Of a DNA stretch of 29,193 nt, positions 1-10,700 are shown piece after piece; within the stretch, counting starts at the first letter, position 1; every line of letters starts with the position of its first letter. The DNA lies in the NCBI GenBank assembly GCA_964058805.1, contig CAXKVV010001766.1:1-29193 (forward strand). Reading direction: 5' to 3'. The translations under genes and the position numbers were made by a program. This DNA comes from Schoenoplectus triqueter. Lineage: Eukaryota > Streptophyta > Magnoliopsida > Poales > Cyperaceae. The notes below the pieces were generated by a model, which saw only the letters and a list, made by a program, of their open reading frames with translations, searched no databases and was not told the origin of the DNA.

Positions 1-519
1 TCAAGATCTGTCTGGATAAACCAACCAGCGAACCATGCCGTGGTCAAGAGGACCAGATCCAGCGCAATGTAGATATGGAAGCAATAGAGGGAGAAGACCA
101 CGTATTGGCTGAGCAGCTTCTTGTACCGGTAGATCGAGAAAATAATAGAGAGAAGCGAAGATTTGATTGCAAGGGAAAAGAGAGAGAACTCTGCCGGCGG
201 GCTATTGGGTGTTTGGGCTTTTATGGGAAGAGAGGAAAAAGCGAGAAAGGAGAAGGGAGGGAGGGAGGTCGAAGGAGAGGAGGAGGAGTTTGAAGAGAGC
301 CAGCCAGGTGAGGTAGAAAGCGGAGATGCCGCGGATTTGGATGGTGGAGAAGAGGAAAGGGAGGACGGGGAGAAGAGAGAGAGTGGGGAGGAGCGAAAGG
401 AGGCGGGGGAGGCCGGGACGGAGGCGGGAGGAGGCGAAACGGGCGTAGGAAAGGAGGATGAAGGCGGCGGCGCTGAATATTGGGAAGTTGTAGAGATCGT
501 CGGAGAAGGAAAAACCCAT
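1..519 (-). CDS. MBOAT wax ester synthase / sterol O-acyltransferase-like, 5' part, apparently frameshifted, cut by window edge
   Basis: By family, an ER-membrane O-acyltransferase moving acyl groups from acyl-CoA to long-chain alcohols or sterols. The chosen start is the ATG at 519-517 (MGFSFSDDL); an in-frame upstream ATG at 591 adds 24 residues unlike the family. Visible in order: a hydrophobic N-terminal helix, then the family-like stretches RPGLPRLLSLLP, ISAFYLTWLALFKLLLLSFD, later LPIKAQTPNSPP, AIKSSLLSIIFSIYRYKKLL and YCFHIYIALDLVLL, reaching the window edge. The first and second halves lie in different frames: the ATG frame stops at 202-204, while the second half is read in the frame of the codon starting at 170. 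The shift (one base extra or two missing) falls in the GGGAGGGAGG run near 255-270. These genes are usually intronless, so splicing is a poor explanation. It is a recent pseudogene, a polymorphic allele or a sequencing slip. The catalytic Asn/His region lies outside the window. Confidence 0.8.
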
Positions 520-564
520 TGTATTTTGTTCTGTTGTGGACCGTAGACAGTGGAGAAAACTTGT

Positions 565-570
565 CACGTG
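565..570. promoter_or_regulatory. G-box (CACGTG) upstream of the MBOAT-like gene
   Basis: A perfect palindromic CACGTG lies about 46 bp upstream of the chosen ATG. G-boxes bind plant bZIP and bHLH factors. The position suits a promoter or 5' leader element, but function is inferred only. Confidence 0.35.
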
Positions 571-969
571 CGAAATTTTCTCCCTTTTCAACCCTCAGCC
601 ATCAAATATTATATCTTGTAAATAATGTTTCGGATTAGTTGAGCTTTTATCTGCGCACAGGGTAGCCGGGTAGGCATTTCCTTCCAACAAGAAATTTTTG
701 CTCAGCACAGGAGGCCACGCCATCTTTTCTGTAAATAATAAGAGAGCTTAGTAATTAACGCCCTAACTTTTCTGTTAATTTATACTATCAAAAATGGCCG
801 TCTTCTTTAACATGTTGGTTCATTTTATTCATATTAATTTATTAATATGATCAAAATATCTCTTCATTTTTTTCGTTAATTATTCGGATGACAGATCTTT
901 CATAAATTTCATCAACAAAGAAAAAAAAATAACTTTCAAAATTCATATATATATATATATATATATATA
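571..969. other. Intergenic, AT-rich, ending in an (AT)n microsatellite
   Basis: Upstream region of the MBOAT-like gene. No reading frame or RNA gene is seen. An AT dinucleotide run sits at about 946-968, directly before the foldback element. Confidence 0.6.
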
Positions 970-1369
970 GAGGTAGACTATTGTGAAAATATTTGCATTT
1001 CAGCCGATATGTAAACGGATCAAAAACTATATTTTAAAATCTCAAAAATTTTAATTTATGGTTTTCATTAAATCGTTCATATGAAAACCTTGCGGATACA
1101 AAATTTAGAGTTTTTTGAGTTTTTTAAGCCACATTTTTTAATTTTTGAAAAAATAGCTCTAAAAATAATAATAAATATTCAATGTTTGTGTTGTTTTTTC
1201 AAAAATTTATAAGAGTGACTTAAAAAATTCAAAACACTCCAAATTTTTGTATCGCATAAGGTTTTCATATGAAGAATTTAATGAAAACCATAAATTATAA
1301 TTTTTGAGATTTTAAAATATAGTTTTTGATCCGTTTGCATATCAGCTAAAATGCAAACGTTTTCACAAG

Positions 1370-1373
<4 letters not shown>
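970..1373. mobile_element. Long foldback (MITE-like) element
   Basis: Two arms, about 970-1132 and 1215-1373, are imperfect inverted copies of one another along about 160 bp. Shared blocks include GATCAAAAACTATATTTTAA, TTATGGTTTTCATTAAAT and TTCATATGAAAACCTT. The spacer continues the symmetry (AATTTTTGAAAAAA on both sides), so nearly the whole 404 bp can fold. It is bordered by (AT)n on the left and (CT)n(AT)n on the right, which hides any target-site duplication. There is no coding capacity. The superfamily cannot be assigned. Confidence 0.7.
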
Positions 1374-1406
<33 letters not shown>

Positions 1407-1684
1407 GTTCTCATTTGATCTAATAATAAATGAATTCCAAAAATCGTAAAATTTTAGGAGCATACATCTATCATAATAATTAATAAGACGAATGGGTTGC
1501 ATTTAAAATTTGAGTTTTAATTTTTAAAATATGAAATAAAAAGTGAATTGATGGCATCTTATGGCATACAAAATTTGTGACATTGAAACACTCCTCATAT
1601 AATAAAGCATTCCTATATAATATCACTGTTGACAAACATATATAAAAAAAACTTAGCCTTACATATTATAGAAGTTCACGCAAA
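1374..1684. other. Microsatellite (CT)n(AT)n then AT-rich intergenic DNA
   Basis: CT repeat at about 1370-1390, then AT repeat to about 1406. The rest is AT-rich with no gene seen. Confidence 0.6.
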
Positions 1685-2097
1685 CAGGGGCGGATGTAGG
1701 ATTTCGATCAGGGGGAGGGTCATTATTGGATTGTAATAGTATCAGGTACAAATTCATTAACTAATCGGGTTTTAAATAATAATAATAATAATTTAATATA
1801 TATTCTTATCTAATAAAAAACCATCAAAATAATATCTTTTTACATATTAAAAATAACAACAAAATAAAACTCAAATTGATAAATAATCAATTTGATGATG
1901 AAAAATTTTCTCTACGGAACTTCATATTTTGAAATATTTATATAATTACTTCATTATGTATGATATTAAATATTTTTTTCTCAATAAACGTAATCAAACA
2001 ATTCAAGAGAGGCAAAAAAAATTTCAATGAGGGACAAATTACCGAAAGTATTAACTAAAATTACTATTTACCCCTGAATCATACTAGATCCGCCCGG
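1685..2097. mobile_element. hAT-type MITE, 413 bp, with imperfect 8-bp target duplication
   Basis: The left terminus is CAGGGGCGGATGTAG; the inverted right terminus reads CCGGGCGGATCTAG. The flanks CACGCAAA (1677-1684) and CATGCAAA (2098-2105) match at 7 of 8 bases, as expected for a hAT target duplication with one later change. It has no coding capacity. The termini match the second hAT MITE in this window (20489-20709), which has a perfect duplication, so the two likely belong to one family. Confidence 0.7.
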
Positions 2098-2685
2098 CAT
2101 GCAAATAACTAATTTCAGTCGTATCAATAAATCCGATATTTATGCTCATATTATTTACGGCAAGATTTCTAATCTAGTGAGTTTTGATGAAGTTCAAAAC
2201 TAATAATATAAAGAAGAGTCGCAAAAGTGCAAAACATGTTGCACAAATAAAGTAAGATGTGACTAAAATATCACCAAACATATTTTTTTCGTAGGAAGTT
2301 AAAAAATAAATTAAATATATAAAAGATATCATCCCTCTATAATTAAAAGTTATCCTTTTATTAATTTCTTTTATTTTATTTCATTACCAACATGATCAAG
2401 TTAAGGTACTGAATACAAGAAAGAAGTAAGATATAATTATCACTTTCCTTTTTTTCATTTTATCTAATTATCATATATATCTTCGCAGAAAATTACCAAA
2501 AAAAAGTAAAAAGATAACAAAGATCATCAGTCTTTTATATATGATTAAGAGTTATCCTTTTATCGCTTTATTTTATTAACATTATGAAACATGATATATG
2601 ATCTCTCAGTTTTTATTAATAATAATTATTATTAAATTAATATTATTAAAAATAAGAGTGAGAACAGTAAAATTTCAAATATACA
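2098..2685. other. AT-rich intergenic stretch, nothing recognised
   Basis: Very AT-rich with short homopolymer runs. No coding frame, RNA gene or bounded repeat seen. Confidence 0.6.
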
Positions 2686-3004
2686 AATGGCAGCGCGCCA
2701 CTGTCAGTGGCGCGTTTCATAAAAATAATGAAACACGCCACTAGTAATGACGCGTTTCGTCCAAACCCCACGCAAGTGAGATGGAAAGGCGCTGCGTGTT
2801 TTGTATATATAACAAGCAAACGCGCCACTGGCAATGGCGTGTTTCATAAAAATAATGAAACGCGCCACTGGTAGTGGCGCGTTTTATAAAAATAAAGGAA
2901 ATTGATAATGACACCAGTGGCGCATTTCATTATTTTTATGAAACGCGTCACTGCCTATGGCGCGTTTGTTTGTTATATATACAAAACACAACGCCTCTCC
3001 ATCT
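2686..3004. repeat. Cluster of nested GCGCCACTG / CAGTGGCGC palindromes with a 92-94-bp inverted repeat
   Basis: At least six diverged copies of a GCGCCACTG...CAGTGGCGC module occur, several separated by the symmetric spacer GTTTCATAAAAATAATGAAA. On top of these, 2779-2872 and 2913-3004 are two arms of a long inverted repeat: TTTTGTATATATAACAA in the left arm is inverted as TTGTTATATATACAAAA in the right. The loop is about 40 bp. GC-rich palindromes in an AT-rich setting stand out. It could be the termini or leader of a DNA element, or a small-RNA-producing hairpin. Not recognised. Confidence 0.75.
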
Positions 3005-3087
3005 AACATATTACCTGAACATTCTATTTATTTGAACCGGACACCCCCTATCGATCGTTTCTAACCAATAAACAGTCGACAAGCTAG

Positions 3088-3499
3088 ATGGCAACACCCT
3101 TACATAATGAAGGCCGGACAAAGGAACCAGAGGTTCATCTAGACCCAGTAATCCCTTCTGATCCGAACCAAAAATCAAAGAATACAGTCAAACTCTACCC
3201 AGCAGACACCTACAATGCGCTCCAGAGCACCTTACACGATCTCCATTGCTGCACCTTCAAGGACCGGCAATAGAGAGACCCGAACCAACAATACCTTTAC
3301 CAGCAACACCCGTCCTGGAGTCAAACCAACCAACGGTACCCATTCAGCCCGCCCAACAGTGGCAATTACAACCGGCGTATTATCAACCTTCCCATTGCCT
3401 TGGTATCCGTACCAAGAGTATAAACCCCAAAGTAATCCCTACATTACCCCGCAACCACATGCAACTTATTACAACGCTCCTCCTCCTAGAAACATATAA
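3088..3499 (+). pseudogene. Broken Pro/Gln/Tyr-rich reading frame of unknown family
   Basis: An open frame begins at the ATG at 3088 (MATPLHNEGRTKEPEVHLDP) and stops at 3273. The neighbouring frame from about 3246 gives a Pro/Gln-rich continuation (ATPVLESNQPTVPIQPAQQW, then LQPAYYQPSH). From about 3395 a third frame continues the same composition (PWYPYQEYKPQSNPYITPQP) to a stop at 3499. Three frames sharing one compositional signature suggest a single low-complexity protein tail broken by two indels. I do not recognise the family. Its closeness to the palindrome cluster suggests a transposon-borne gene remnant, but this is inference. Confidence 0.4.
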
Positions 3500-4250
3500 G
3501 TACACCTTTTATGTAAACACTTGCCATTTTTAAGGATCTTACAAAAAAAAATACTATTGTTTCTTAATTGAAATAGGTGATAAATCTACTTTTTGTGAAA
3601 TTATAACTATTTGAACAATTTACATAATCATGTTTAAACCTCTTAGGAATGCGGAATGCCTTGTTACTTCTTAATTTTCATGTTTTTTTATGAAATAATG
3701 CCTTGTTCATTGGGTAAATATATTGAAAAGTATGACATAACAAATTATTAATTATATTTCCCGATGCATAAAATATATGCATGTCAACTCCTGAGTACTG
3801 AATGAGCTAATTGAAAATGAGATCATTTATGCTCCAGATAGACCCATAAATTATGATACCCTGCATCTTCATTATTTTTTTCTTAATTTACCTAATAACA
3901 TTTTCACTTCAAATTGCACTATTCTAGCGGTATTTTACCAGATCCGTATCGACTGCCATACAGAAACTATGGTAGCAATGGTAAATAGTTTTTAGTTAGG
4001 CCATCGGATGTATTTTATGCAGCAATGGTGCCGTCGTTAATGGGCTCCACTAACGTACACTCATAAAAACTACGGTACGTAGCTGCCATAGAAAACGTAT
4101 GGCAGCAGATGTGAATTCGTATTTTACTATTCAAGCATGTACTATGTTACTCACATCTCAGATCTCACTATGGCAGAATTATTTTTACCCCTATTCCAAT
4201 CATCCTCTTCTAGACTTCTACCATTCACCAAAATATAAATGCAGCACAAA
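3500..4250. other. AT-rich intergenic with a small palindromic patch (about 3914-4125)
   Basis: Mostly featureless. From about 3914 the sequence CACTATTCTAGCGGT is followed by inverted ACTGCCATA / CTATGGTAGC and GCTGCCATAG / TATGGCAGC motifs. This resembles the subterminal repeats of a CACTA-type element end, but no matching opposite terminus was found. Confidence 0.3.
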
Positions 4251-4610
4251 GGCCACAACCTAAAATGTATTCCTAAATCGTAATACCAAAGAACAACAAA
4301 CAAGATATAATACTAAAAGTATACAACAGATATATTGGCATTATTTAGAGTTGACACTTGACACACACTACAATCATTTACAGAACAACAATGAAATACA
4401 CTCGACACAAAACCCCTATCAAACAAACTACTAACCCTACTGTAGCCTTTAACCCCCTTTATACCTAAAGAAATTCAGATGATCAAGTGTATAATTTTCT
4501 TTTCATTCTCTGATTGTCCTCCCACTAATTAGGTCAATGAGAAAGAAGTATGACCCACAATCCCCACTAATGAAGGTACTTGATCGATTAAGACTGGTAT
4601 TAAGTCATTG
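4251..4610 (-). other. Probable 3' UTR / downstream region of the DHHC gene
   Basis: Follows the stop codon at 4611-4613 on the minus strand. No other gene is seen and no clean AATAAA was identified, so the transcript end cannot be placed. Confidence 0.4.
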
Positions 4611-4736
4611 TCATACCTCTTGCATGCCAGCATCAGGCCTGACAGGATAGTCAAGGCCTTGCAAAGCAGGCATTCTTCTTACATCGTCATCAGAATAAGC
4701 AGGAAGAAACCAGTACTTCTTGTCTGTACCAAATAC
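4611..4736 (-). CDS. PAT14: PAT14-like exon 7 (C-terminal tail, stop)
   Basis: Acceptor TTATTAG|GTATTTGGT. Encodes [20 protein letters not shown], then [20 protein letters not shown] and V, followed by TGA. The tail matches the family ending after the TTxE domain. Confidence 0.92.
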   Translation of the reverse strand, partial: VFGTDKKYWFLPAYSDDDVRRMPALQGLDYPVRPDAGMQEV

Positions 4737-7700
4737 CTAATAACAAAATGAAAAATCCACTTAGTTGGGACCCGGTTCAGTTAGCAGGACCATAAAAATT
4801 AATTCAAAATACACAAAAAGATATAAAATGAAACAAATAAAAAAAATAGAACCTGAGCAAAATTTCTTTTCCGGCCAAGATCATACTTCCATTTTGGAGT
4901 CGTCTTCTTCTCATATGCCTGTTGAGGAAAAAACACAAAATAAATTATATCACCATATACACAATTAGAGATGCCTAAATAACCAAAAACATACTTCAGG
5001 GCATTCTTGTAAATGTTGTCAGTTATATATTTCATTATTCTACATTCAGACACAAATAAAATTTACATGTAGGGACTTCTTTCCCAAGGTGCTTATTACA
5101 AACACTTGCCTCGATTGTAGTAGTATTACCCGAAACCAGCGAGATATGCATGATTAGAAAGCCAAGAACACTTAAGGCAAATGCCAAGTTCAACACTACA
5201 TTTGAGAAAATATATTTGAGAGAAAGATTTGAAGTTCGTAAGTTTAGTTTTAGACAAATCAGCAGAAGGGAGGAGGAACAGAGTCATAGTACCAAATGTA
5301 AGAAATGTAGTTGCAAGAGTGCCAGGGGTGCCAGGTATCTCCACATCACTGAAGAAAGCAATGAAGTTAGGAAGCAATGACAAGGTGACAAGTGTTGTCT
5401 CCAGAAATGTGTAAAACTGCAAATATCAAACAGAGCATCATGTAGCCAAAAAAGAAACCAACAATTAATTCATAATCATTATTTATCTGAGAATGGAACT
5501 GCAGAAGTTGGTGCCTCAAATACAGAAGGCAAAATGCACAACTAGTCCGGGCAACTATGTTATAAAAAATAAAAAATGGTTCTTGACCAGTTGACCTAGA
5601 GGACAATTTGATTAGTTTTTTTGTATTACTAATAATAGTATCAATGCCCTTGCATTGCAACAGAACTATCCTTACTCCTTATAAAAGGAGCTTGGAAGAT
5701 ATAATCTCAAAGTGTTATCTGTCATTGAAAATGAATACTGACTGTTGGATTAAAATCTGAAAATCTAAATGAATCCAGTCTGTCCATTTTGGTTCAGAAA
5801 ATTTCTTCTCCCAAAGGCTTTATTCTTTTCTAAAGTAAATAATAAATAATTCAAAATCATGCATATTGTCTTTTTATGTCTAGAAAGCAACAAATATTTT
5901 TTTACTATAATAATTGCCTTCGTCTTGGGACTAACATCCCAACTAGAAATTATTATTGTACTGTCTTTTGCTCTTCCCGATAGACACTTAACTAGTTTAA
6001 TTAAAAGATTATTATTTGTTTATCAATATTCATTTTGTTCATTATTTGGAGGGAGCTTCTCAAAATGATATTGAAAAAAATGAATTTTACTTGCTTATTA
6101 TTATATTATTTGTTATACTATATTCATTCTTCTTAATTCATTTTGTACAACATGCCTACTACAATCTTTTTTCTTTTTGGATAAAGCATCTCGTACAATC
6201 ATAAATCAGTATAGCCTATGTCCATGTAACATAAAACATATCCATCGACTGTGTAAATGTACCCAAAAAATACAAAAGCAAAAATTAGTTATTCTATCCA
6301 GCTGAAAATAATAACCTTCATTCTGAGGTCATAAAATAATTTTTATTTCTACATATTTTCCATCTCATCATTTTCTTTCAGAGATTTCAATATCATTATT
6401 AATTCATCCTATTTTAATATTTCGTATATTACCTTAACTAAAAAAAACATGTTTCGTTTATCACGAGTGAGACAACTAATTTACGGTAAAGGCAGCAAAT
6501 GAACAATCTAGTTGAGAAATCAACACAAATCCAAACCAATCATTCCATTATTTATTACTATAAATTGTCAATTGTTTTCATTTTTTATTACAACAGGTGT
6601 CTCAAAAATATAATTAAAATGGAAACAACTAAAAACAATTACAGCAAAATTTGCTGCTCAATCTCTAGCCGTCACTCTGTTCTTCTTTAAAGAACGAAAT
6701 AATAGGGTTGTTCCGTGTAATATTTCGTGTAACAATAGCGAGAGAGGAGCGAGCGCTTCAACACGCTGGCTACAAATTCAGTGCCGCATACTGGAAAATA
6801 ACTCCATCTGACGGTTGATGTTAATTCCAACGATTTAAAATTAAATCCTGATCATTACAGAATCAGAACACTTACGTAATTAATAAGAAGTAGAGATTTA
6901 CAGCATAGAATGGAGAGGGCTGTTTTAACTAAAATGGAGAAAATTATAGTTTACTCCAGCAATTGCAAAAAAAAACAGACCTCCCCGCTCTTTCACCATT
7001 CAAAAACCTTAGGAAGAGAGAACACAAAATCATGGGGAAAATAAACCAGCTGAGATAGAGTAAAGCCCATAAAATCATTCGGACTGCAGTACCTAAAGTC
7101 AGAACCCAACTGCCATCCTGAAAGAAAGGTAACTTAATTGGGCTGAAGGAGATGCTAACAAGTTTTTTATTATACTTTGGTTAATTCATTTAGTAATGTT
7201 GTGTGTATTTTTAGGTTATTCCAACAATGATCAAATCTTATTTTTCTTCTTCAGGTACTGGAAATGGTGAAACAAGGAACACCAGTTTGTATATGTCCTA
7301 GTCATGCGGAATCAATTGATGGATTTGTTTTTGTTAAGGCAACTTGCTTCTTGACAATTACAGGAATCATCTCTTACACAATATGCAGTATCAGAGTGAA
7401 GAAAGAAAAAAAAATAGGTGAGAGAACATAGGAGAAGGTGAATGCCCCACTGGGTAATGACTCTTTTCCAAATGCTAGAGAAAATTTGTGTTCAAAGAAA
7501 TCTTGCAAACCAAAGCCGAAAACAAATAAGAGGTGAAGAGAAAAGACAGGGTTTTGGGTGGAAAGGTAGCTAACAAGATCTTGCTAAATAGGTCCGATTG
7601 GTGGCAATAGAATTGGCAGAGGAAAGGATACATCGACAGTCAGATTCCAGCCACACGGACAATAGGATTGAGTACACCAGCAGATCAAGACCAACTGTCC

Positions 7701-10700
7701 AACCAGATTGCCCATCTTCTCCCTTCCCCTTATTTTTAGCCCTCTTCTTTTTTCCCCACCTTCTCTACCCCTCTCTATATAAACCCTAATGAAGAACTTT
7801 GTTTTTCCAGTATTTAGAAACATAATGCTTTTGCCCAGTCTAACTCCGTCTGCGTGGACTAGTTTCTGCACAATTTGTCCCAAGTCAGGATAAAGGAGGA
7901 GGGTTACGGTGGGTGTAGCGAGCCCTACACTAAAACAGTCGATCTTTATGGAAAATTGGAAATGAAACACGATCAATTTTTGTTGGGGCGTCACCCTCTT
8001 AACGACACGCCATATTGGAACCCGGATATGGCGATAAGAGAACAAGGGTCGGGTCGTCACCGCTTTAGTGGCGCACCATATTGGAACCCGAATATGGTGA
8101 CAAGTGAGCGAAGGCCGGATTGTCATCACCTTAGTGACGCGCTGCATCAGCGCCAGGATGTAGTGTAAAATGAACAAAGGTCTTCGCACTTGACTCGACG
8201 AGTACGAGGGGCAAGGAAACTAATCGGGGAAAGTAGGATTTGTTTAGGTAGTTGGAATATAAGGTCCTTAACAGGTAAGCTAAGAGAGTTAGTTGATACT
8301 GCGATTAGGAGACGCGTTAATATCTTATGTGTTCAGGAGACTAAATGGACGAGTCAAAAGGCTAAGGAGGTGAGGAATACAGACTTCAAATTATGGTACA
8401 CAGGAAAAGAACGAAGTAGAAATGGTGTAGGCATCTTAATTGATAAGAGCCTCAAGAATGGAGTTGTCGCGGTTAGGAGACAAGGGGACAGGATCATCAT
8501 GATCAAATTAATTTTTGGATATTTAGTCTTGAACGTCATCAGTGCGTATCCCCACAAGTAGGTTTGAGCGATGATATCAAGAGACGATTCTGGGAAGACT
8601 TAAAGGACATGGTTAGAGGAGTGTCTAGCAGTAAAAAACTCTTCATTGGAGGAGATCTTAATGGTCATGTTGGCACATTTAGAAGGGGGTTTGAGAGGGT
8701 ACATGGGGATTTTGGATATGGCGAACAGAAACAAGAGGGAGAAGACATCTTGAACTTCGCTATAGCTTATGACCTCATGGTAGCGAACACCTTCTTTAGA
8801 AAGAAAAAATCGCATTTAATTACTTTCAGCAGTGGCCAGCACTCGAGCCAGATCGATTTTGTCCTGACTAGAAGAGAAGAGAAACCAAAATGCATGGATT
8901 GTAAAGTTATACCTGGCGAGTGTGTTGTCACACAACACAAACTTTAAGTGGCTGATTTTTGTTTTCAGGTATGCGTTCAGCGAGATAGAGGCATGAAAAT
9001 AGCGAGAACGAGATGGTGGAAGCTCAAAGAATAGAGTTATTAGAAAAGGATCATGGAACGAAGGTGATGATGCGGATAATATGTGGAAGGAGATGGCGAC
9101 TCACATTCGAAAGGTGACTATAGAGGTGTTTGGAGTAATTAGAGGAAATAAACGTGAACCTAAAGACACTTGGTGTAGAATGATGATGTACAAAAGGCTA
9201 TCAATGAGAAGAAAGAATGTTACAAACGTTTACATCACAACAGGAATGATGAAAACATACAGAAGTACAAAGAAACTAGAAGAAACGCAAAGAAAGTTGT
9301 GAGCGAAGCAAGAGGTCAGGCATACACGGAGCTGTATCGGAAACTAGATACGAAAGAGGGCGAAAATGATGTATACAAGATGGCTAAACTTCGAGAAAGG
9401 AAGACAAGAAACTTCAACCAAGTTAAATGTATTAAGGATGAGGTTGATAGACTTTTGGTGAAGGATGAGGAGATTAAGAACAGATGGAGATAATACTTCG
9501 ACAAGCTATTCAACGACGAGAGTAAAAAAACCGCGATCGAGTTGGACGACTCAATTGACACTAACAGGCGATTTGTTCAGAGAATTCAAGAGTCTGAGAT
9601 GAAAGAAGATTTAAAAAAGATGAAAATAGATAAGACATTAGGACCAGATGACATCCCAATTGAAGTATGGAGATGTCTTGGAGATATAACAATAGTTTGG
9701 CTCACTAAACTATTTAATACTATTTTCCGGTCCAATAAGATGTCTGATGAGTGGAGAAGAAGTATATTAGTACCAATCTTTAAGAATAAAAGAGATTCAA
9801 AGTTGTACTAATTACAGAGGAATTAAGCTCATGAGTCATATCATGAAACTTTGGGAGAGACTAATTGAGCACCGTTTAAGAAAATTGATAACTGTCTTTA
9901 AAAATCAGTTTGGTTTTATGCCTGGGAAGTCCACTATGAAGGCGATTTTCTTAATAAGACAACTTATGGAGAGACGTCGGGAACAGAAGGACCTACATAT
10001 GATATTTATTGATTTAGAGAAAGCGTATGATAAAATACCGAGAAATATCATGTGGTGGGCACTCAAAAGGAAACTAGTCCCAACAAAGTACGTTACCCTT
10101 ATTAAAGATATGTACACAAATGTTGTGACTTGTGTCAGAGCATGTGACGGCGAGTCCGATACATTTTCTATTAAGATAGGATTACATCAAGGGTCAGCAT
10201 TGAGTCCATATATTTTCACCTTAGTGATGAACGAGATCACAAAGGACATACAAAGAGATATTTCTTGGTATATGTTCTTTGCTGATGATGTGGTGTTGAT
10301 TGACGAAAGCAAAATTTGAGTCAATCAGAAACTAAAGTTGTGGAGACAAACTTTAGAATCGAAAGGTTTTAGACTTAGTATGACAAAAACTGAATATATG
10401 AGGTATCAATTCAGCGGGGAAAACTCAGATGACAGAGATGTTAGTTTGGATGGACGAGTAGTACCCATGAATGACACATTTCGGTATTTGGGATCGATAT
10501 TGCAGAGTGAATGAGAGATCGATGAAGATGTTAGTCATAGAATAAGAGCTGGATGGGTAAAATGGAGACACATCTGGTGTTCTTTGAGACAAGATCCCAA
10601 ACAAACTAAAAGACAAGTTCTACAGGATGACGATTAGACCCGCGATAATGTATGACGTTGAATGTTAGGCTACAAAAGGACAACACATCCAAAAAATAAG

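Noticed and set aside
202..591. Start of the MBOAT-like protein at the upstream ATG (591)
   Set aside because: The extra residues are not hydrophobic in the family manner, and the G-box lies within them; the ATG at 519 fits known N termini better.
2686..3004. CRISPR array or bacterial repeat
   Set aside because: The repeats are palindromic, diverged and not separated by unique spacers of even length, and the context is a plant nuclear genome.
3914..4125. CACTA transposon
   Set aside because: One CACTA-like start and subterminal-like inverted motifs exist, but no opposite end or 3-bp duplication was found.
5150..5414. Plus-strand frames across DHHC exons 4-5
   Set aside because: They are antisense to well-supported exons and lack any family signature.
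7257..7420. Exon-like stretch ([20 protein letters not shown]) after a CAG
   Set aside because: No family recognised, and it is on the plus strand within a minus-strand intron with no partner exons found.
7584..8189. 201-codon minus-strand open frame
   Set aside because: It is antisense to the LINE leader, and its repeated HIRVPIW peptides come from the 66-bp tandem units.
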